Origin: Liolophura sinensis
Taxonomy: Eukaryota; Mollusca; Polyplacophora; Chitonida; Chitonidae
DNA length: 64,000 nt
Reading direction: 5' to 3'
Assembly (NCBI RefSeq): GCF_032854445.1
Contig: NC_088300.1
Span: 23,043,608 to 23,107,607, forward strand
Below are positions 34,691 to 46,440 of the stretch, in pieces. The notes below the pieces were generated by a model, which was not told the DNA's origin, searched no databases, and worked only from the letters and a program-made list of their open reading frames with translations. The position numbers and the translations under genes are program-made. Position 1 is the stretch's first letter; each line of letters opens with the position of its first letter.

Positions 34691-36825
34691 CCATTTGACA
34701 TCTGTACTGGGTGGGTCTGTCTGTTTTAAGACTTGAACTGAACCGAATGGAATATAAGTTCAAATTTGGTGCATTTACAAACTGAAACAGGTATTCATTT
34801 GATTAGTGTTTTGCGCATTTTGCGAATTTAAAAATGAAAATTGTCATCGTCTAATCGAATTATTTTTGATGAAATAAAGCAAAAAAGGAGAAGGTATTTG
34901 ATTGTTTATATGTGTATGTGTAATGATTAAAATCTAATTTAGTGTATGCAACTGCATAGTTCCTCGTGTATTTGTATATGATACGAAGTACAATGTCTGA
35001 CATAAACATGAAATCAAATAGTTATAATGGCTCTAATATTTAAAAAACGATGAAATGGCACGTAGCCTTGTGTATCAACAAGACCCATAGTCCAGCTTGC
35101 AGCAGCTAGAAACGCGGAAGATGGATTCGAATACGTGACCATGCAAGGAAATTGTGTTTGTTAAATAAACATTGCATTCGCTGCATGCACAGGTGAAATA
35201 TCATATCAAAGCTCATCTCTTCACGTCTTCACGGTTGACTATCATCTTAGGTGGGTTATCGAAATCAAATACATGTATAACGTTTTGTAAACAAAAGCTC
35301 AGCGATGCAAGTTAGTTCTATACCATTTAGTTGTTCAGAAACAATGCACCATTGTAATAAAGCTACGTATGTTTCATTAGTTAAATTAGTGCACGAACCG
35401 TTCGTAAAAAAACCCATTGCTACCACACGGAGTAAATGGCATGCCTCTGCAACGTATAGCATTTGGGACGCCATCGTGGAATAATTTACATGCACAATGC
35501 GTAATTGTTCGACTACTCGACACTACACTTCCCAGCGTCCCCAGCTAGTTAGCCGGCAAGTGTAAAGTCAATCAGCGTGAGTTTCCTCCGGGCAAAGCAT
35601 ACATAATGCTGGCCACCCTCCTGCAAGTGATTCTTGAGTAGGGCATAAAACACCAATCCAAAAAATAAATAAATAAAGTCAATCTGAGGAGTGGCAGTGG
35701 TTAAAATCGAAGAGCAGATACACCTGTAGTTCCTCCGTCACAGTTAGGTGAGGTGAGATATATGTATGGTTAATTAATACAACCGTACCAAGGCGTGCTC
35801 AGGTGATTGTGTTCTACTGGTCCCAATCGGCTGGTCGCGTTCTGCTGATATACTATAAAGGTTGATAAGGACATTCATGTAGTTGATTGGTTTAACCTGT
35901 TACATCGTCCAATTAGTGCTACATAAACTTTTACTTTGACTCCGCTGAGAAGGATGGTAATTGCTGGACAATTTGACATTGACGTTAACTTGATGTTTAA
36001 GTTTTAACAGTACTTTATCTGAAAGGCTATCAAAGTTCAAATCCGCAAGTATTGGACCCTTCATAATTTGATCAGCGTGCATGCATGAAAAGTGTTTTTT
36101 GAAAATACACAATATTATATTGTATGTTGACAACATGGGGTGAATAAATAACGGATAAAACCAATATGGTTACCTGCGGTGTTGCTTGCAGACCCCAAAA
36201 AAATAGAGCTCACTCAGCTCAGATTAGGTTAACGAGTGCGTGTTTTACCAGTAGGAACAAAGGCTAACATGTAGCGTTCCATCAAATATCGACTGGCTGC
36301 TTTATTGATTTAGCGCTTAAAGACTGGAAATAAGCACTTTTTTTTATAAAATGTAGTTTGGCTACTTCGTCCAGACAGAACTTTTTTTGCCTTATTGCCT
36401 GATATTTGTTTGTTTTCTGAGATATGTATACATCGTGTACATGGTACCAGCACGTCCACCCTTTCTGTCAACACCCATCTTTCAGTCAAGGATAGCCAGC
36501 TGCTATTTTCAGATTCTTAATTGCAAAAATCTCTTGAATACTTTGTTATACTATAGACCATGTACTACAGATACTCATTTCTCTAATTGCTTTAATAAGC
36601 AAATTTTGTGACGAGCCTTCAGAAAAAACAGCTAACCAAAACTACTGAAACTTTAATATTAGGATATGGTTTGAATTATTGCATATCACAAATATAATGC
36701 CATACTGCATGTGACGTGGCCGTAACTTTGGATTTTGTAAAAGACTTTCTGGACGCAAAGATTAGTTTACTTACCTTTATCTTAGGTTTATAAATCTGCA
36801 AACATTGTTTCATTATAGGCTATGA
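34691..36825. other. Intergenic, SINE-B copy only
   Basis: A plus-strand SINE family B fragment lies at about 35578-35675 ('agtttcctccgggcaaagc', 'gggcataaaacaccaatcc', (aaat)n). The remainder has only short, unsupported open frames. Confidence 0.45.
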
Positions 36826-37065
36826 TCTTCATGTTGCTGTTGAGAGGATAGAGCAAGTAAACATGACTAGTTGGCCCTGTGTCAGATGATGTGACTGGAT
36901 GGGGTGTCATGTCTGGTGCCATGGGCATGATGTGACTTGGTGGGTGTCATGTCTGGTGTCTTCAGCATGATGTGACTGGGTGGGGTGTCATGTCTGGTGA
37001 TTTGGTCCTAGTCGTCATATGAGTGAAAAATTGTTAGGTATGACGTAAGTCTCCGAGCATACATA
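36826..37065 (+). mobile_element. SINE family A, internally amplified
   Basis: The body 'gagcaagtaaacatgactag' and tail 'cgtcatatgagtgaaaaat' identify the family. In between, a segment of about 50 bp with 'tgatgtgactgggtggggtg' and 'tcatgtctggtg' is repeated about three times. The tRNA-like head is missing. Confidence 0.7.
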
Positions 37066-37449
37066 AATATACATACATTGATATAATAACGGTTCGAGTT
37101 ATGAGCACAGGAAAGTAGAGCGTATGCGGCGTAATTCACGAACGATTGGCAAATTACTGACACACTTCCACACACTATCTTGCTGGAAAACACCTGGTCT
37201 TCAACGAATGGTGCAAACGGAAGCCCCGTGAACAGCTTATTGTCGTTAAGTCCTTACGAACAATGAGTTCGGGATTGAACTCCTGTTGTTGGATTCGCGT
37301 TTTTTAGCACTAGGTTATATGATCTGCTTACCCATTAAGGGGTGCGTGTGTAACCCAACATATGACTCCATAATTAGGCATAAAAACACACCTTCACCAT
37401 AACCACTATTATATCATAACTTTCAACACAGTTATTTACAGACGTACAT

Positions 37450-37690
37450 GCTGTAAAACCAGAGCAGCAACGACAATGCCATAGCTGGTAAAAGGTCACA
37501 CGTAACCGGTGAAACAAGGCCTCTTGTCAATTTACCTCAGTCAGTGTTTTATTCTAACTGTTCATGTAAATGCTTTAATAGTACCAATTTTACGCCTCCA
37601 GCAGCGTGGCTTAAGCAGAATTGGGTAAAAATGTGCAGTGATGTTAATTACAAGTTATTAGACGTCCGTGGTCTAGAATTACTCAAAATG
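37450..37690. repeat. Unclassified interspersed repeat, copy 2
   Basis: It is collinear with 18755-19015: 'agagcagcaacgacaatgcc', 'ggtcacacgtaaccggtgaa', 'cctcttgtcaatttacctc', 'aactgttcatgtaaatg' and 'gtctagaattactcaaa'. It may be a non-autonomous element; the ends were not identified. Confidence 0.7.
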
Positions 37691-38064
37691 CTGTGTTGTC
37701 TTTTAATATACAATCACATTTAAACAATGCACAAGGACTACACAGTGTCAATATTTTACATGTACATTTGTATTTATTTGTATTTATCATCAGTAATTCT
37801 TTATTCATGATGCTCAAATAACATAGTAGAAAGAAAATGCGCGTCACGTTTTCTAAATGTCCTCATATACATGTCGACGCACCTGTAAATTCTTGTATGT
37901 CAGTACCAATCCGTTTCATGTCGATCGGCAGGTTGTACGACACAGCTGACAACACAAACCTCAATCCTATGTCCCTATGTCAGGGATTCCATTGGTTAAA
38001 CAGATCAGGCATTCAGAGAAAAGATTATCTTATTTCACGGGCAACCGGTACTCACAAGGTGGCG

Positions 38065-38520
38065 TAGCCATGTTCTCTGACACAAACTGGTGTAAGCATT
38101 GTCCTCTGACACAAATAGGTGTAGCCATTGTTCTCTGGCACAAACTGGTGTAGCCATTGTTCTCTGACACAGATAGGTGTAGCCATTGTTCTCTGACACA
38201 AACTGGTGTAACCATTGTTCTCTGATATAAACTGGTGTAACCATTGTTCTCTGATACAAACTGGTGTAACTATTGTTCTCTGACACAAATAGGTGTAGCC
38301 ATTGTTCTCTGACACAAACTGGTGTAAGCATTGTTCTCTGACACAAACTGGTGTAACCATTGTTCTCTGATACAAACTGGTTTAACCATTGTTCTCTGAC
38401 TCAAATAGGTGTAGCCATTGTTCTCTGACACAAACTGGTGTAAGCATTGTTCTCTGACACAAACTGGTGTTACCTTTGTTCTCTGACACAAACTGGCGTA
38501 ACCATTCTTCTCTGACAGTA
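38065..38520. repeat. 29-bp minisatellite, about 15 copies
   Basis: The unit is 'ctctgacacaaactggtgt' plus 'aaccattgtt', with variants aggtgtagcc and gatacaaac. Since 29 is not a multiple of 3 and the minus strand lacks stops, several 90-107-codon minus frames (motif REQWLH, SENNGYT) appear. They are not genes. Confidence 0.95.
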
Positions 38521-39634
38521 CACATGTGTACTGCCTAACATGTTTACTCATGAAACGTAATGGAAAAGCAGGAATGAAAAACAGACTACACGTCTTGGAC
38601 GCCCATTAAACATAGCCGTTTAAAATTACAACCAAACTGTGCAGGGCCCTTTGTCAAGTATTATAGTCTTTATAGGATATGATTAAAGAAAAAAACTCCA
38701 GCCAAACGAAGGAATGACGGGCTAGACGAGGATTTATTAACCCCTAGCTGATTCATTAAATCGGTCTGAAATAATTTTTTCCTAATTGAATTTTCACAAA
38801 AATGTCTACAATGTTAAAACATATGTGTATATGTGTTTGTAAGTTAGCGATGTGATGGATATATGGCCAAATGAAAATGGTCCAGTGAACGTTTCAGTCA
38901 AGTTGTTGAGAGTTTTGGATTCTTTCAAGTACTGATTTAGGTGTGGAAGAATTTGTGACCAAAAACTTGCTCAGGACTTGTTTCTTATCAATTACTTTGT
39001 CCAAAAAATATTTTTGGGCAAGGCTTTCTCCATGTTTAAAACAAAAACTTATTTCGTTCGTGAAGAATTTCTTCTATCATACTAGTACATGCAATATTTC
39101 CACGAGTAAATACATTTGGAGTCAGCAGTGCGGAATGCATGACCGCCTTGAAGTGATGAACAACATTAAGGTGACCTTCAGTCAGAATTACATGATGACC
39201 CAGTTATGGTTTGTGGTTAACCGGTGATTGGCAGTTGTTACGGGCACGTCCATTACGTTCGATCTTACACACGCAGTTTCAGCGATGGTTCAAAAAGCTG
39301 TTGTCCTTTCAAATTGTACAAAACAAAAAAAGCAGCTCCCGCAGATTCTATCGCGACTCTAATTCAGATAAAATACCTAACTAGATGCTGCAGTTTCTCT
39401 TGGGCTGTGTCCAGTTTCCTCATCCATTAACCTCGGCGATAGCTCTGAGGATTGGTCCACTAAGGTTGAGGACCACATTAAGCTGTTGCAGTGTAACAGG
39501 CTGTCCCCACTGCATGGGCCCCTGGGCTGTTGTTCAAATAATGACTTGACGCAGCCGTTATCTACACTTTTGGTAAAGGTGTGTTTCCCATACAAATGAT
39601 ATAAAACTTCATCTTCTACACATGCAGTCAGGGT
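38521..39634. other. Spacer between convergent genes 2 and 3 (3' side of gene 3)
   Basis: No domain-bearing frame is present. On the minus strand an AATAAA overlaps the stop codon of gene 3 (gaaTAAAcc at about 39633), but no confirmed poly(A) site is visible. Confidence 0.4.
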
Positions 39635-41061
39635 TTATTCGTTCTGCTCGATAGGGCGGAATGGTGTCACGATCTGCAGGACGCTGATCATGTCTAGCAT
39701 TAATATACACAGAAATACAAAGACAAGGATAGCAATACCTATGCATCCAGCACTTCGCGAAAACGGACGGTCATCCACAACGCTGACGTATTTACGCCGA
39801 GTGGCTCCAATCTGAGTTTTGTTTACAGTCAAGGACTGGATTATTTTATTCACCATGACTGATTTTTCTTCTTTCGTCATCGAGGAAGTGGTCACTTCGG
39901 GTTGGGTGCATGGACATTGGCAAAGGTTAAATGTAGAAGACAGGACCGTATAAGCTGGCGACGTGTAATGGTAAAGTTTGGATGAATGTGTATCGTCTGC
40001 GAAGGAGACGCTCGCGCCATGAAGACTCATTCCAAATTCGTAATCCACTGTCGTTAAAGAAATTTCAGACTGGCCAAGATCTTCATATGTCGGCGTTGAG
40101 TCGACATTGATTGTTGTCTCAGAAACAAGATCCAGTGAACTTTCAAATCTGAGTAGAGATGCTTGCGAAATAAAAGCCTCCGTTGGTTCGGAGGACTTCT
40201 GTGACCTTGCATTTGTTTTAACCCGCGTCTGATCGTAGGTTATCTGAGGACTTTGAAGAAATGGGGATTCAGTCGATGTGGCCTTCGCCTCCATCGACTT
40301 TTCGGGAAACAGCGCTTCAGCAGAAATGATTTCCAGAGGGCTGTATAGTATCTGAGAACTTCCAGAGAACTGCCCTTCACTGAACGTAGCTTCCAAGAAC
40401 AACACAGAGGAAATGCTCAAACTGTTCAGAAGCTCGCCAACAGACTCTAATGCTGGAGTACTGGTTAGTGAAACACTAGTCATTGAAGGTTGATGTACAT
40501 CTACTTGAACAGAGGAATAAACTCCATGCTGAAATTCGGATTGAATATCAGGTAGAGTAGTGTCAACAGTTGCAGACACTGAGTTATCATCTGCACTGAT
40601 ACTAGTATTATGGTTACAGGAAGGATTGTTTTGGAAAGATCGAGTTGGGGTAATATAGGTAGTAAGTTTGCCTAACTTATTGTTTGGAGTAGGATCAATC
40701 TGACTACAGGGTAATTTATCCTCGTTCACTGTAGAAGGCAAAATAGATTCTTTTTCTAAAGACGGTGCATGAAAGCTACTTAGAAAGAGGGATTCATGCA
40801 CAAGAGCAGGAGTAACAAAGTCACTGTAAAACGAAGTCTCATAATTTGGAATTATATGGAGGTAGCTACTTGGTGGGATCGATTCGTACTCATAATTGGC
40901 AGTAATAAACACAATGTTAGATGTCGATTCAGCAACATGCCCGATGCTGGGGTCTTGAGTTGGAAACTTGTTATCTTGTAGTCCGCTGACTGCAGATGAA
41001 TTCAACCAATGGGTAGTATAACTTCTTATCTGGATCTCGCTTCCATTGGCTACAATGTACC
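39635..41061 (-). CDS. Gene 3 last exon: long stalk, CxCxC, SLTVNK block, TM
   Basis: The acceptor on the minus strand is tttttgcag. Two bases complete the split codon. The product is about 475 residues, of which roughly 370 are stalk rich in Ser, Thr and Pro. Then come LCQCPCTQ, SSMTKEEKSVMVNKIIQ, SLTVNKTQIGATRRKYVSV, DDRPFSRSAGCIG, a helix (IAILVFVFLCILML) and a tail ending EQNE. Basic residues before the helix are RRK, so a furin-type site is weaker than in gene 1. Confidence 0.9.
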
Positions 41062-41498
41062 CTGCAAAAATATTTCAAAATTCTATCAATCTACATAGCC
41101 CCGCGTAAGTACAAATATTTGGTAACTTCTTAACTTGGATCGAGCTCCATTAACCTGCGGGTGAAAATAATACAATAAATGGTTTCCATACGTTGGTTTC
41201 AGAAATAAGACAGGTAGTAACAAATGTTTCATTTCGTCACACCGCCATGTAGTACTGTTTTTCTGTAAAATCTATAACTAAATGGAACTTAGAGTCAATT
41301 ATGAAAGATGACACTGTCATAATTACTGTTATATCATATTGGGCCTAACTAACGTACCATAATGTTCACGCCAGTAATATTGGATTGACATTGTTTTATA
41401 TTGATATATTCATTCAGTACCATTATTAATTACCACTAACTGATCACTTTCCAACAATGGGCCAATAACATCCTGCATGTATCATGCCCTAATCTTAC
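41062..41498. other. Intron of gene 3, AT-rich
   Basis: This is a 437-nt intron bounded by gtaaga and ttgcag on the minus strand. No repeat or conserved element was recognised. Confidence 0.6.
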
Positions 41499-41741
41499 CT
41501 TTAGCGCACGTTTTGATGAAAACATTGCAGTCGTCCATGTGTTTCAGGGTTATATCTTTTTGAGGTACTGATATGTAGGTCTCACAAACCGGCACCTCCG
41601 TAACAGTGTGGGCGTATGCCCAGCAATGCGTCGAGCTGTCACAGGCAAACCGGCACTCCTCTTCATTAATAGTACTCATTTGCCCTGGCTCAGTGACTAG
41701 GAGGGCCTTAGAATACTTCTCATATGGGCACAGATTTCCAA
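41499..41741 (-). CDS. Gene 3 exon: Cys-rich PAN/apple-like module
   Basis: The acceptor is gcttttag and the donor aaag|gtaaga. The exon is 243 nt and phase 1 at both ends. Residues are NLCPYEKYS, EEECRFACDSSTHCWAYAH, PVCETYI and DDCNVF...KTCAK. The C...C...CWA core matches genes 1 and 2. The true exon extends upstream of the first internal Met. Confidence 0.85.
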
Positions 41742-42198
41742 CTAAAAGCGAAATAAATCACTGCAAAGGTCTACTTGTGTTACAGCGTGTATATGGTTTC
41801 CATTCAATGTTCAGTTGGAATGTTCGAAGAAAGCATTTTCTTCTGAAGAAGAATCATCACATCCTGCCAGAGTTTTCTAGGATTCTAACAGAATAGTTTT
41901 ACGAAATAGACAAACGGTACAATTTCGAGAAACGACCATCACTGGGTATTGATTTCTATATTTTGTCCTTCGTTTTCAGTTTATTCAGATGAATTAACAA
42001 ACCCGAAGTACGGAAGCCAGCGTGTAGCGCTGGTCGTTCTAGTGGATTAAGACTCCTTTATATTATGGTGAAGGAATGGGAAGTACAGAAAGGGAAGGTA
42101 GCGCACAGACGAAAATCATTAAACCCAATGTTCACATAATCATTTTCCCATTACAACTTAATGGTTTTCTCTATTTCAAAGTTTGCCATAAAACCTAC

Positions 42199-42365
42199 CT
42201 TGACTTGACTCACATGCGAACATATGAAGCTCATTGCAAGGGGCTGTTGTTTCGTCTACACCGTTGATCAATATAATAGTTCCTTCACATACATGGAAAC
42301 TTCTCCCATCTTCATAAAATACATCCTCGGTCAATGTGTCTCTCAGGCCAACCCAAAAATAATCG
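42199..42365 (-). CDS. Gene 3 exon: second half of C-type-lectin-like domain
   Basis: The acceptor is ttgtcgcag and the donor tcaag|gtaggt. The exon is 167 nt, shorter than the 224 nt of genes 1 and 2. The translation includes DYFWVGLRD, FYEDGRSFHVCEG, APCNE and LHMFACESS. The WVGLRD...C...C...MFACE pattern is lectin-like. It has no start codon of its own, so it is easily missed. A SINE ends 17 nt upstream of its acceptor. Confidence 0.85.
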
Positions 42366-42382
42366 CTGCGACAAAATAGGAG

Positions 42383-42706
42383 TGAGTGAGTGCTTGGGGT
42401 TTAACGTCGTACTCAACAATTTTTCAGTCATATGACGGTGCATGTACGTGTAATGTGCCTCCTTGTAGCAGGACGGATTTCCACCTCTCTTTTATGTAGT
42501 GCTGCTTCACTGAGACGACTTACCGAAGGCAAGTAAGCCGCCCCGCCCGAGCCATTATACTGATACGGGTCAACCAGTCGTTGCACTATCCCCTACATGC
42601 TGAACGCCAAGCGAGGAAGTTACAACTTCCTCGTTTAAAGTCTTAGGTGTGACTCGATCAAGGACTGACCCTGGATGCTCTACCAACTGTGCTATCCGGG
42701 CCGGTA
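42383..42706 (-). mobile_element. SINE family A with 12-bp target duplication next to an exon
   Basis: It is bounded by 'acaaaataggag' at 42371-42382 and 42707-42718. The tRNA-like head is at the right ('tagcacagttggtagagca' on the minus strand) and the (cact)n tail at the left. It lies in the sense direction relative to gene 3, so its tail sits directly before the acceptor of the lectin exon. Confidence 0.9.
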
Positions 42707-43554
42707 ACAAAATAGGAGAAACTAACAATATCAATGCAAACTTTAAAAACACAATTTCTTTTCAAGTCAATGAGAGTTTGGTCTCTGCTGTAGTTGAAGA
42801 GACGTTCGGACTTAACCAAATGTAAACCAGTGAGGCATGATATATTCATATCGTTAACTCTGTTTCTGAAAACGAAAGAACGCCATGTAATTAGGAGGGT
42901 TAACACCTGACTAATTTGCATTAAAATGGCAACTGTTTGTTTTTATTGTGCAATACTGTCACCAGAATATGCTCAATCATGTAAGAAAATTTAATTTATA
43001 ATTTTACACAATATAAAGTTATATAATTTGTCGGATAAACCATTCATGTGTATGCCCCTGTGCAATCTCATTGGTGAAGAAATCCTAGGGCTAAAATAGA
43101 CAATGACGCACAGGGCACGTTCTTAGGGAGCGCGACCGGCACACAAGTAGTCGCACAGTACGAACAGTACTAAAAAGTGATCTCACACCACGCGAATTGC
43201 TTTCCTTCAGCTGACTTCACATATGATCTTTGGTGTCGTATTACATCTTTAGTGGATTGCGTTGAACCTTGTGTTGGAAATTGAACTGACCGTTGTTGAA
43301 GTCGGAACTACCATTTTGGTTGAAGGCTGGTAGACGAATGTCTGTTTCGATTACAGATATGTGAGATTGTAGTTCCTGACTTTTCCCGGTACATAGATCA
43401 GGAATTCTGGTGAGAACAAGCAATATTTTTAGAAAATTCGTCTTATCATCACTGAAAACGGAACTAACATTTTGTGTGACGGTTGGTAGACGAATGTCTG
43501 TTTTGACGCCTAGATCGGTAAGAACAGGTATGAAACATTGCATTCGTGACTTAC
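42707..43554. other. Intron part of gene 3 with an internal diverged duplication
   Basis: 'ggtagacgaatgtctgttt' occurs at about 43328 and again at about 43486. The surrounding sequence is similar ('ggaactaccattttggttga' / 'ggaactaacattttgtgtga', 'aggaattctgg'), and the second copy runs into the exon end. So the intron carries a partial duplicate of the exon/intron border. Confidence 0.55.
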
Positions 43555-43783
43555 CGCGGTACATGTGTTAGGAATTCTGGCTGGGACATCATGTGCCTGA
43601 ACTGCTGCTGGATGTAGGAGGGGTACTCATGTATATCTGAACTGAGCAATCTCCCTCCGTATTCGTTCTTACACACAACCCATGCCCTGAAGAGGCTTTG
43701 TGGAGAGGTGTGAAATGTTACTGTAACAGTGACATTATCCGTCGTCATGTAGTAGTCAGAATCAACAGCCGCTGAGACCAATT
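43555..43783 (-). CDS. Gene 3 exon: first half of C-type-lectin-like domain
   Basis: The acceptor is cctgacag and the donor ccgcg|gtaagt. It enters in phase 1 and leaves in phase 2, as in gene 2. The translation includes ELVSAAVDSDYYM, SLFRAWVVCKNEYGGRLLSS and LTHVPR. The 'AW..C...GG.LLS' stretch is lectin-like. An alternative acceptor a few codons downstream (tctcag) would keep the frame. Confidence 0.8.
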
Positions 43784-43898
43784 CTGTCAGGATCAAAAAT
43801 GGGAGTCTTTGTCACAGGGCACATGTGTAGGATACGCCAAAATGACTAGCCCCAAAAAGGAAAGGGGAGCATGTTTCTTTTATAAAACGGATGCTGGA

Positions 43899-44150
43899 AT
43901 TTATTTAATTTGTGTTTTACGCCGTACTCAAGAATATTTCACTTATACGACGGCTGCCAGCATTATGATGGAGGGGAGGGGTGAAATCGGGCAGAGCCCG
44001 GTTAAAACCACGACCATCCGCAGGTTGCTACAAGACGTTCTCACGTACGTTCGGAGAGAAAGCCAGCATGAGCTGGAATTGAACTAACAGCAACTGCATT
44101 GGTAAGAGCCTCTTGGATCATTGTGCCGCGGGAAGGCGGTTTGTATCATG
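43899..44150 (-). mobile_element. SINE family B, near full length, in gene 3 intron
   Basis: 'aatttgtgttttacgccgta', 'cttatacgacggctgccagc', 'ccacgaccatccgcaggttg', then a worn tRNA-like head ('attggtaagagcctcttgg'). It is inserted in the first intron of gene 3, antisense in neither case to an exon. Confidence 0.75.
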
Positions 44151-44640
44151 GATAAAAGAAATGCCCGTCTTCGGCACACGAGAGACATATATTGGGAAAC
44201 CTGTGTATTCATAGCGCCGATCGGTTTTTATACTCATGAACAACGCATCAGAACAAACAGCAATATTAACCGATAGTGATAAACATGTGCCTAAGATCTA
44301 AGTGCTGATCATTGTTGGCACCAAACGTTTCTGCTATAATGTCGAACCTCAAAGTTTAAAAGTTGTGTGACATATATCCATTATTATTTTAGTCCAGAAG
44401 TTGTTCTGACGTCACATAACCCTGTTGTCCGTGATTATTACAAGTCGTTAAAGTACAAATAACACACAAAAAACCTGTGCTCAAAATACAGACAGCATTC
44501 AAATTTCACCAGCCACCACTTTGCATCACGTGACTTTCTCGGCTGAACATGTTATAAGTTTTCTTTTGCATTGAAAATTGTTCAATGAAATATAAATATC
44601 GATGCGTTTCTGACCGTGTTTCTATACAAAAGAATTTTAC

Positions 44641-44704
44641 CTGAATAAGGTGACCGTTCCCAGGCTGAGAGGATGAACATTATTAAGGCGACTCGATGAT
44701 CCAT
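44641..44704 (-). CDS. Gene 3 first exon: signal peptide
   Basis: ATG at 44704 (minus) opens MDHRVALIMFILSAWERSPYS, then a donor ttcag|gtaaaa in phase 1. The 21 residues have a hydrophobic core (VALIMFILSAW) as expected for a signal peptide. The phase fits the next exon exactly. A TATA-like tatttaaa lies roughly 80 nt upstream on the minus strand. Confidence 0.8.
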
Positions 44705-46440
44705 GGTGTACACCAAAAGCTGGCGAAGCTCTTTGTCTTTCTGATAAAAAACATCTCAACATTCTTGGTTGGCACAAGATCGATTTAAATACTTAAATTA
44801 TGTAGACCAAGGTTTGCATTGATCAGAAATTGTTTGATTAACGGTGGCGCACATCCATCCATAATAGTAAATTTCTCAATCGGATAGGTATCACCTTTCT
44901 AAATTTCGCATACCTCCTGTAAAACAACCCCATATCAAGCAGATCGATCGTCCGAGAGATGGGGCTAATAGAATGATAAGCATAGGTGATCTGTTGAGAA
45001 ATCTCTCACAGTTTAACAGAATGATTTTTCTCGGGTTACTGCGATGTTCATAAATAATTACTTAATGGCTGATTAGAGGTTTTTCGTAGTGTCTTGACAT
45101 TCACAGATGAAACGTGATGAGGCCTACCAGTATCTCAAAATCAATTATCTTATTGATATAAGAGGATTATATTAATGTACTACCTTTAAGTACCCTCCTG
45201 AAAATGAATAGCTGAGGACAGTTGGATTTCACTATTCACCATTTCATGCCCTAATTAATGATTTGCCTTCAATACTGAGCCAATACTGATACCGAATATG
45301 GGTATATTGTGTACGTTACTATTACCATACCATTGTCCTATATGAGCAATTAGCGTACATGTACGACATTTTTATAAAACTGGGCCTTGATGTTTGAGAA
45401 CGGCGTCATCAAATAAATAAAACAAAAAAATAAATCTATCAACCTTTGACCTTCACAAACCACACTGATGCAATTGGGATAAAACCTACAAAAGTACTGA
45501 GTTCAATTGAACATCACTTTGAGATGGGCTAATAGGCTATATTGGATACCACTCTGAGATGGGCTAATAGGCTATATTGGATACCATTTTGAGATGGGCT
45601 AATAGGCTATATTGGATACCACTTTGAGATGAGCTGATGGACTATATTGTATACCACTTTGAGATGAGATGATAGGTATAGTATGTCGTTACTGTAAGAT
45701 ATAAATAACATTATTACACTGATGTCAATTCCTGAGGCTTATCAGAAAAAGAAAACATAATTCAATGCAATACTATACCCTTATACTCCATGCTGGTGCA
45801 AACAAGGCAAATAAAATATAAATCGGGGACGTTACTAGGGCTAGTGCAGAATAAGAAAATATCTGGCACTTCATGTTTGGTCAAGTTATATTAAGTCGCC
45901 TCTTTATGGAATTTTTAAGCAGTGCGGAAATGTAAAGCAAGCTTTCCTTCTAAGGAAACGTCAGCCTCTTTTTTTGCGGCTATCGATTATTTTCGAAAGG
46001 ATATTGCTTTTTGATATGGAGTGCATAAGTGATATGAACTTTACTATAGCTATTTTAAGTTACATATATCTTCTTACATGTAGATGAATCTCTTGTACTG
46101 ATAACCACTCAACCTCGTGCCACATAAATAGTTGACTTCAAATCGCAATATCAAGATATTAATTACCACCTTTTGGCACGTAATTAACTAATGTACATTT
46201 ATTTCTTGCCTAAGAATGAGCTCACGATGTATGCCCTTTTGGTTGAAGGTGAGTAATCGCCTGCAAACTTCATGCTAGGCCACCTGAAAAGTCATACAGG
46301 TTCTGTCGATCGCTTACTGCTTCTAAGGCTTCGGGAGAGTGTTAATTGAGAGATGTCGATTATTTCTTGCCCGCGGCTCGGAGTGAACCAAAACCTTACG
46401 AGTCCTTTAGAATAACTGGCACTTGAGAACGACTCTGCAC
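44705..46440. other. Intergenic; 35-bp tandem repeat at 45515-45685
   Basis: Between gene 3 and the retrotransposon I see only a roughly 4.5-copy tandem repeat (unit starts 'gagatgggctaataggctat', 35 bp, at about 45520-45690). The rest has no supported feature. Confidence 0.5.

Larger units (their letters stand above)
39635..44704 (-). other. Gene 3: C-type-lectin-like / PAN-like / long Ser-Thr stalk / TM receptor
   Basis: The model is complement of 39635-41061, 41499-41741, 42199-42365, 43555-43783 and 44641-44704. It totals 2130 nt, an intact frame of 709 residues with phases 1-2-1-1. The signal peptide is followed by a C-type-lectin-like domain, a PAN-like module, a very long Ser/Thr-rich stalk, CQCPC, SLTVNKTQIGATRRK, a membrane helix and a short acidic-ended tail. 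It is paralogous to genes 1 and 2 but inverted. The stalk is almost twice as long as theirs. The lectin part lacks EPN/QPD and WND. It is the only one of the three with all five exons well supported, and the best reference for the family. Confidence 0.87.

Noticed and set aside
38035-38551. Minus-strand frames of 90-107 codons (REQWLH / SENNGYT repeats)
   Set aside because: Products of the 29-bp minisatellite in three frames; no start context, splice sites or domain.
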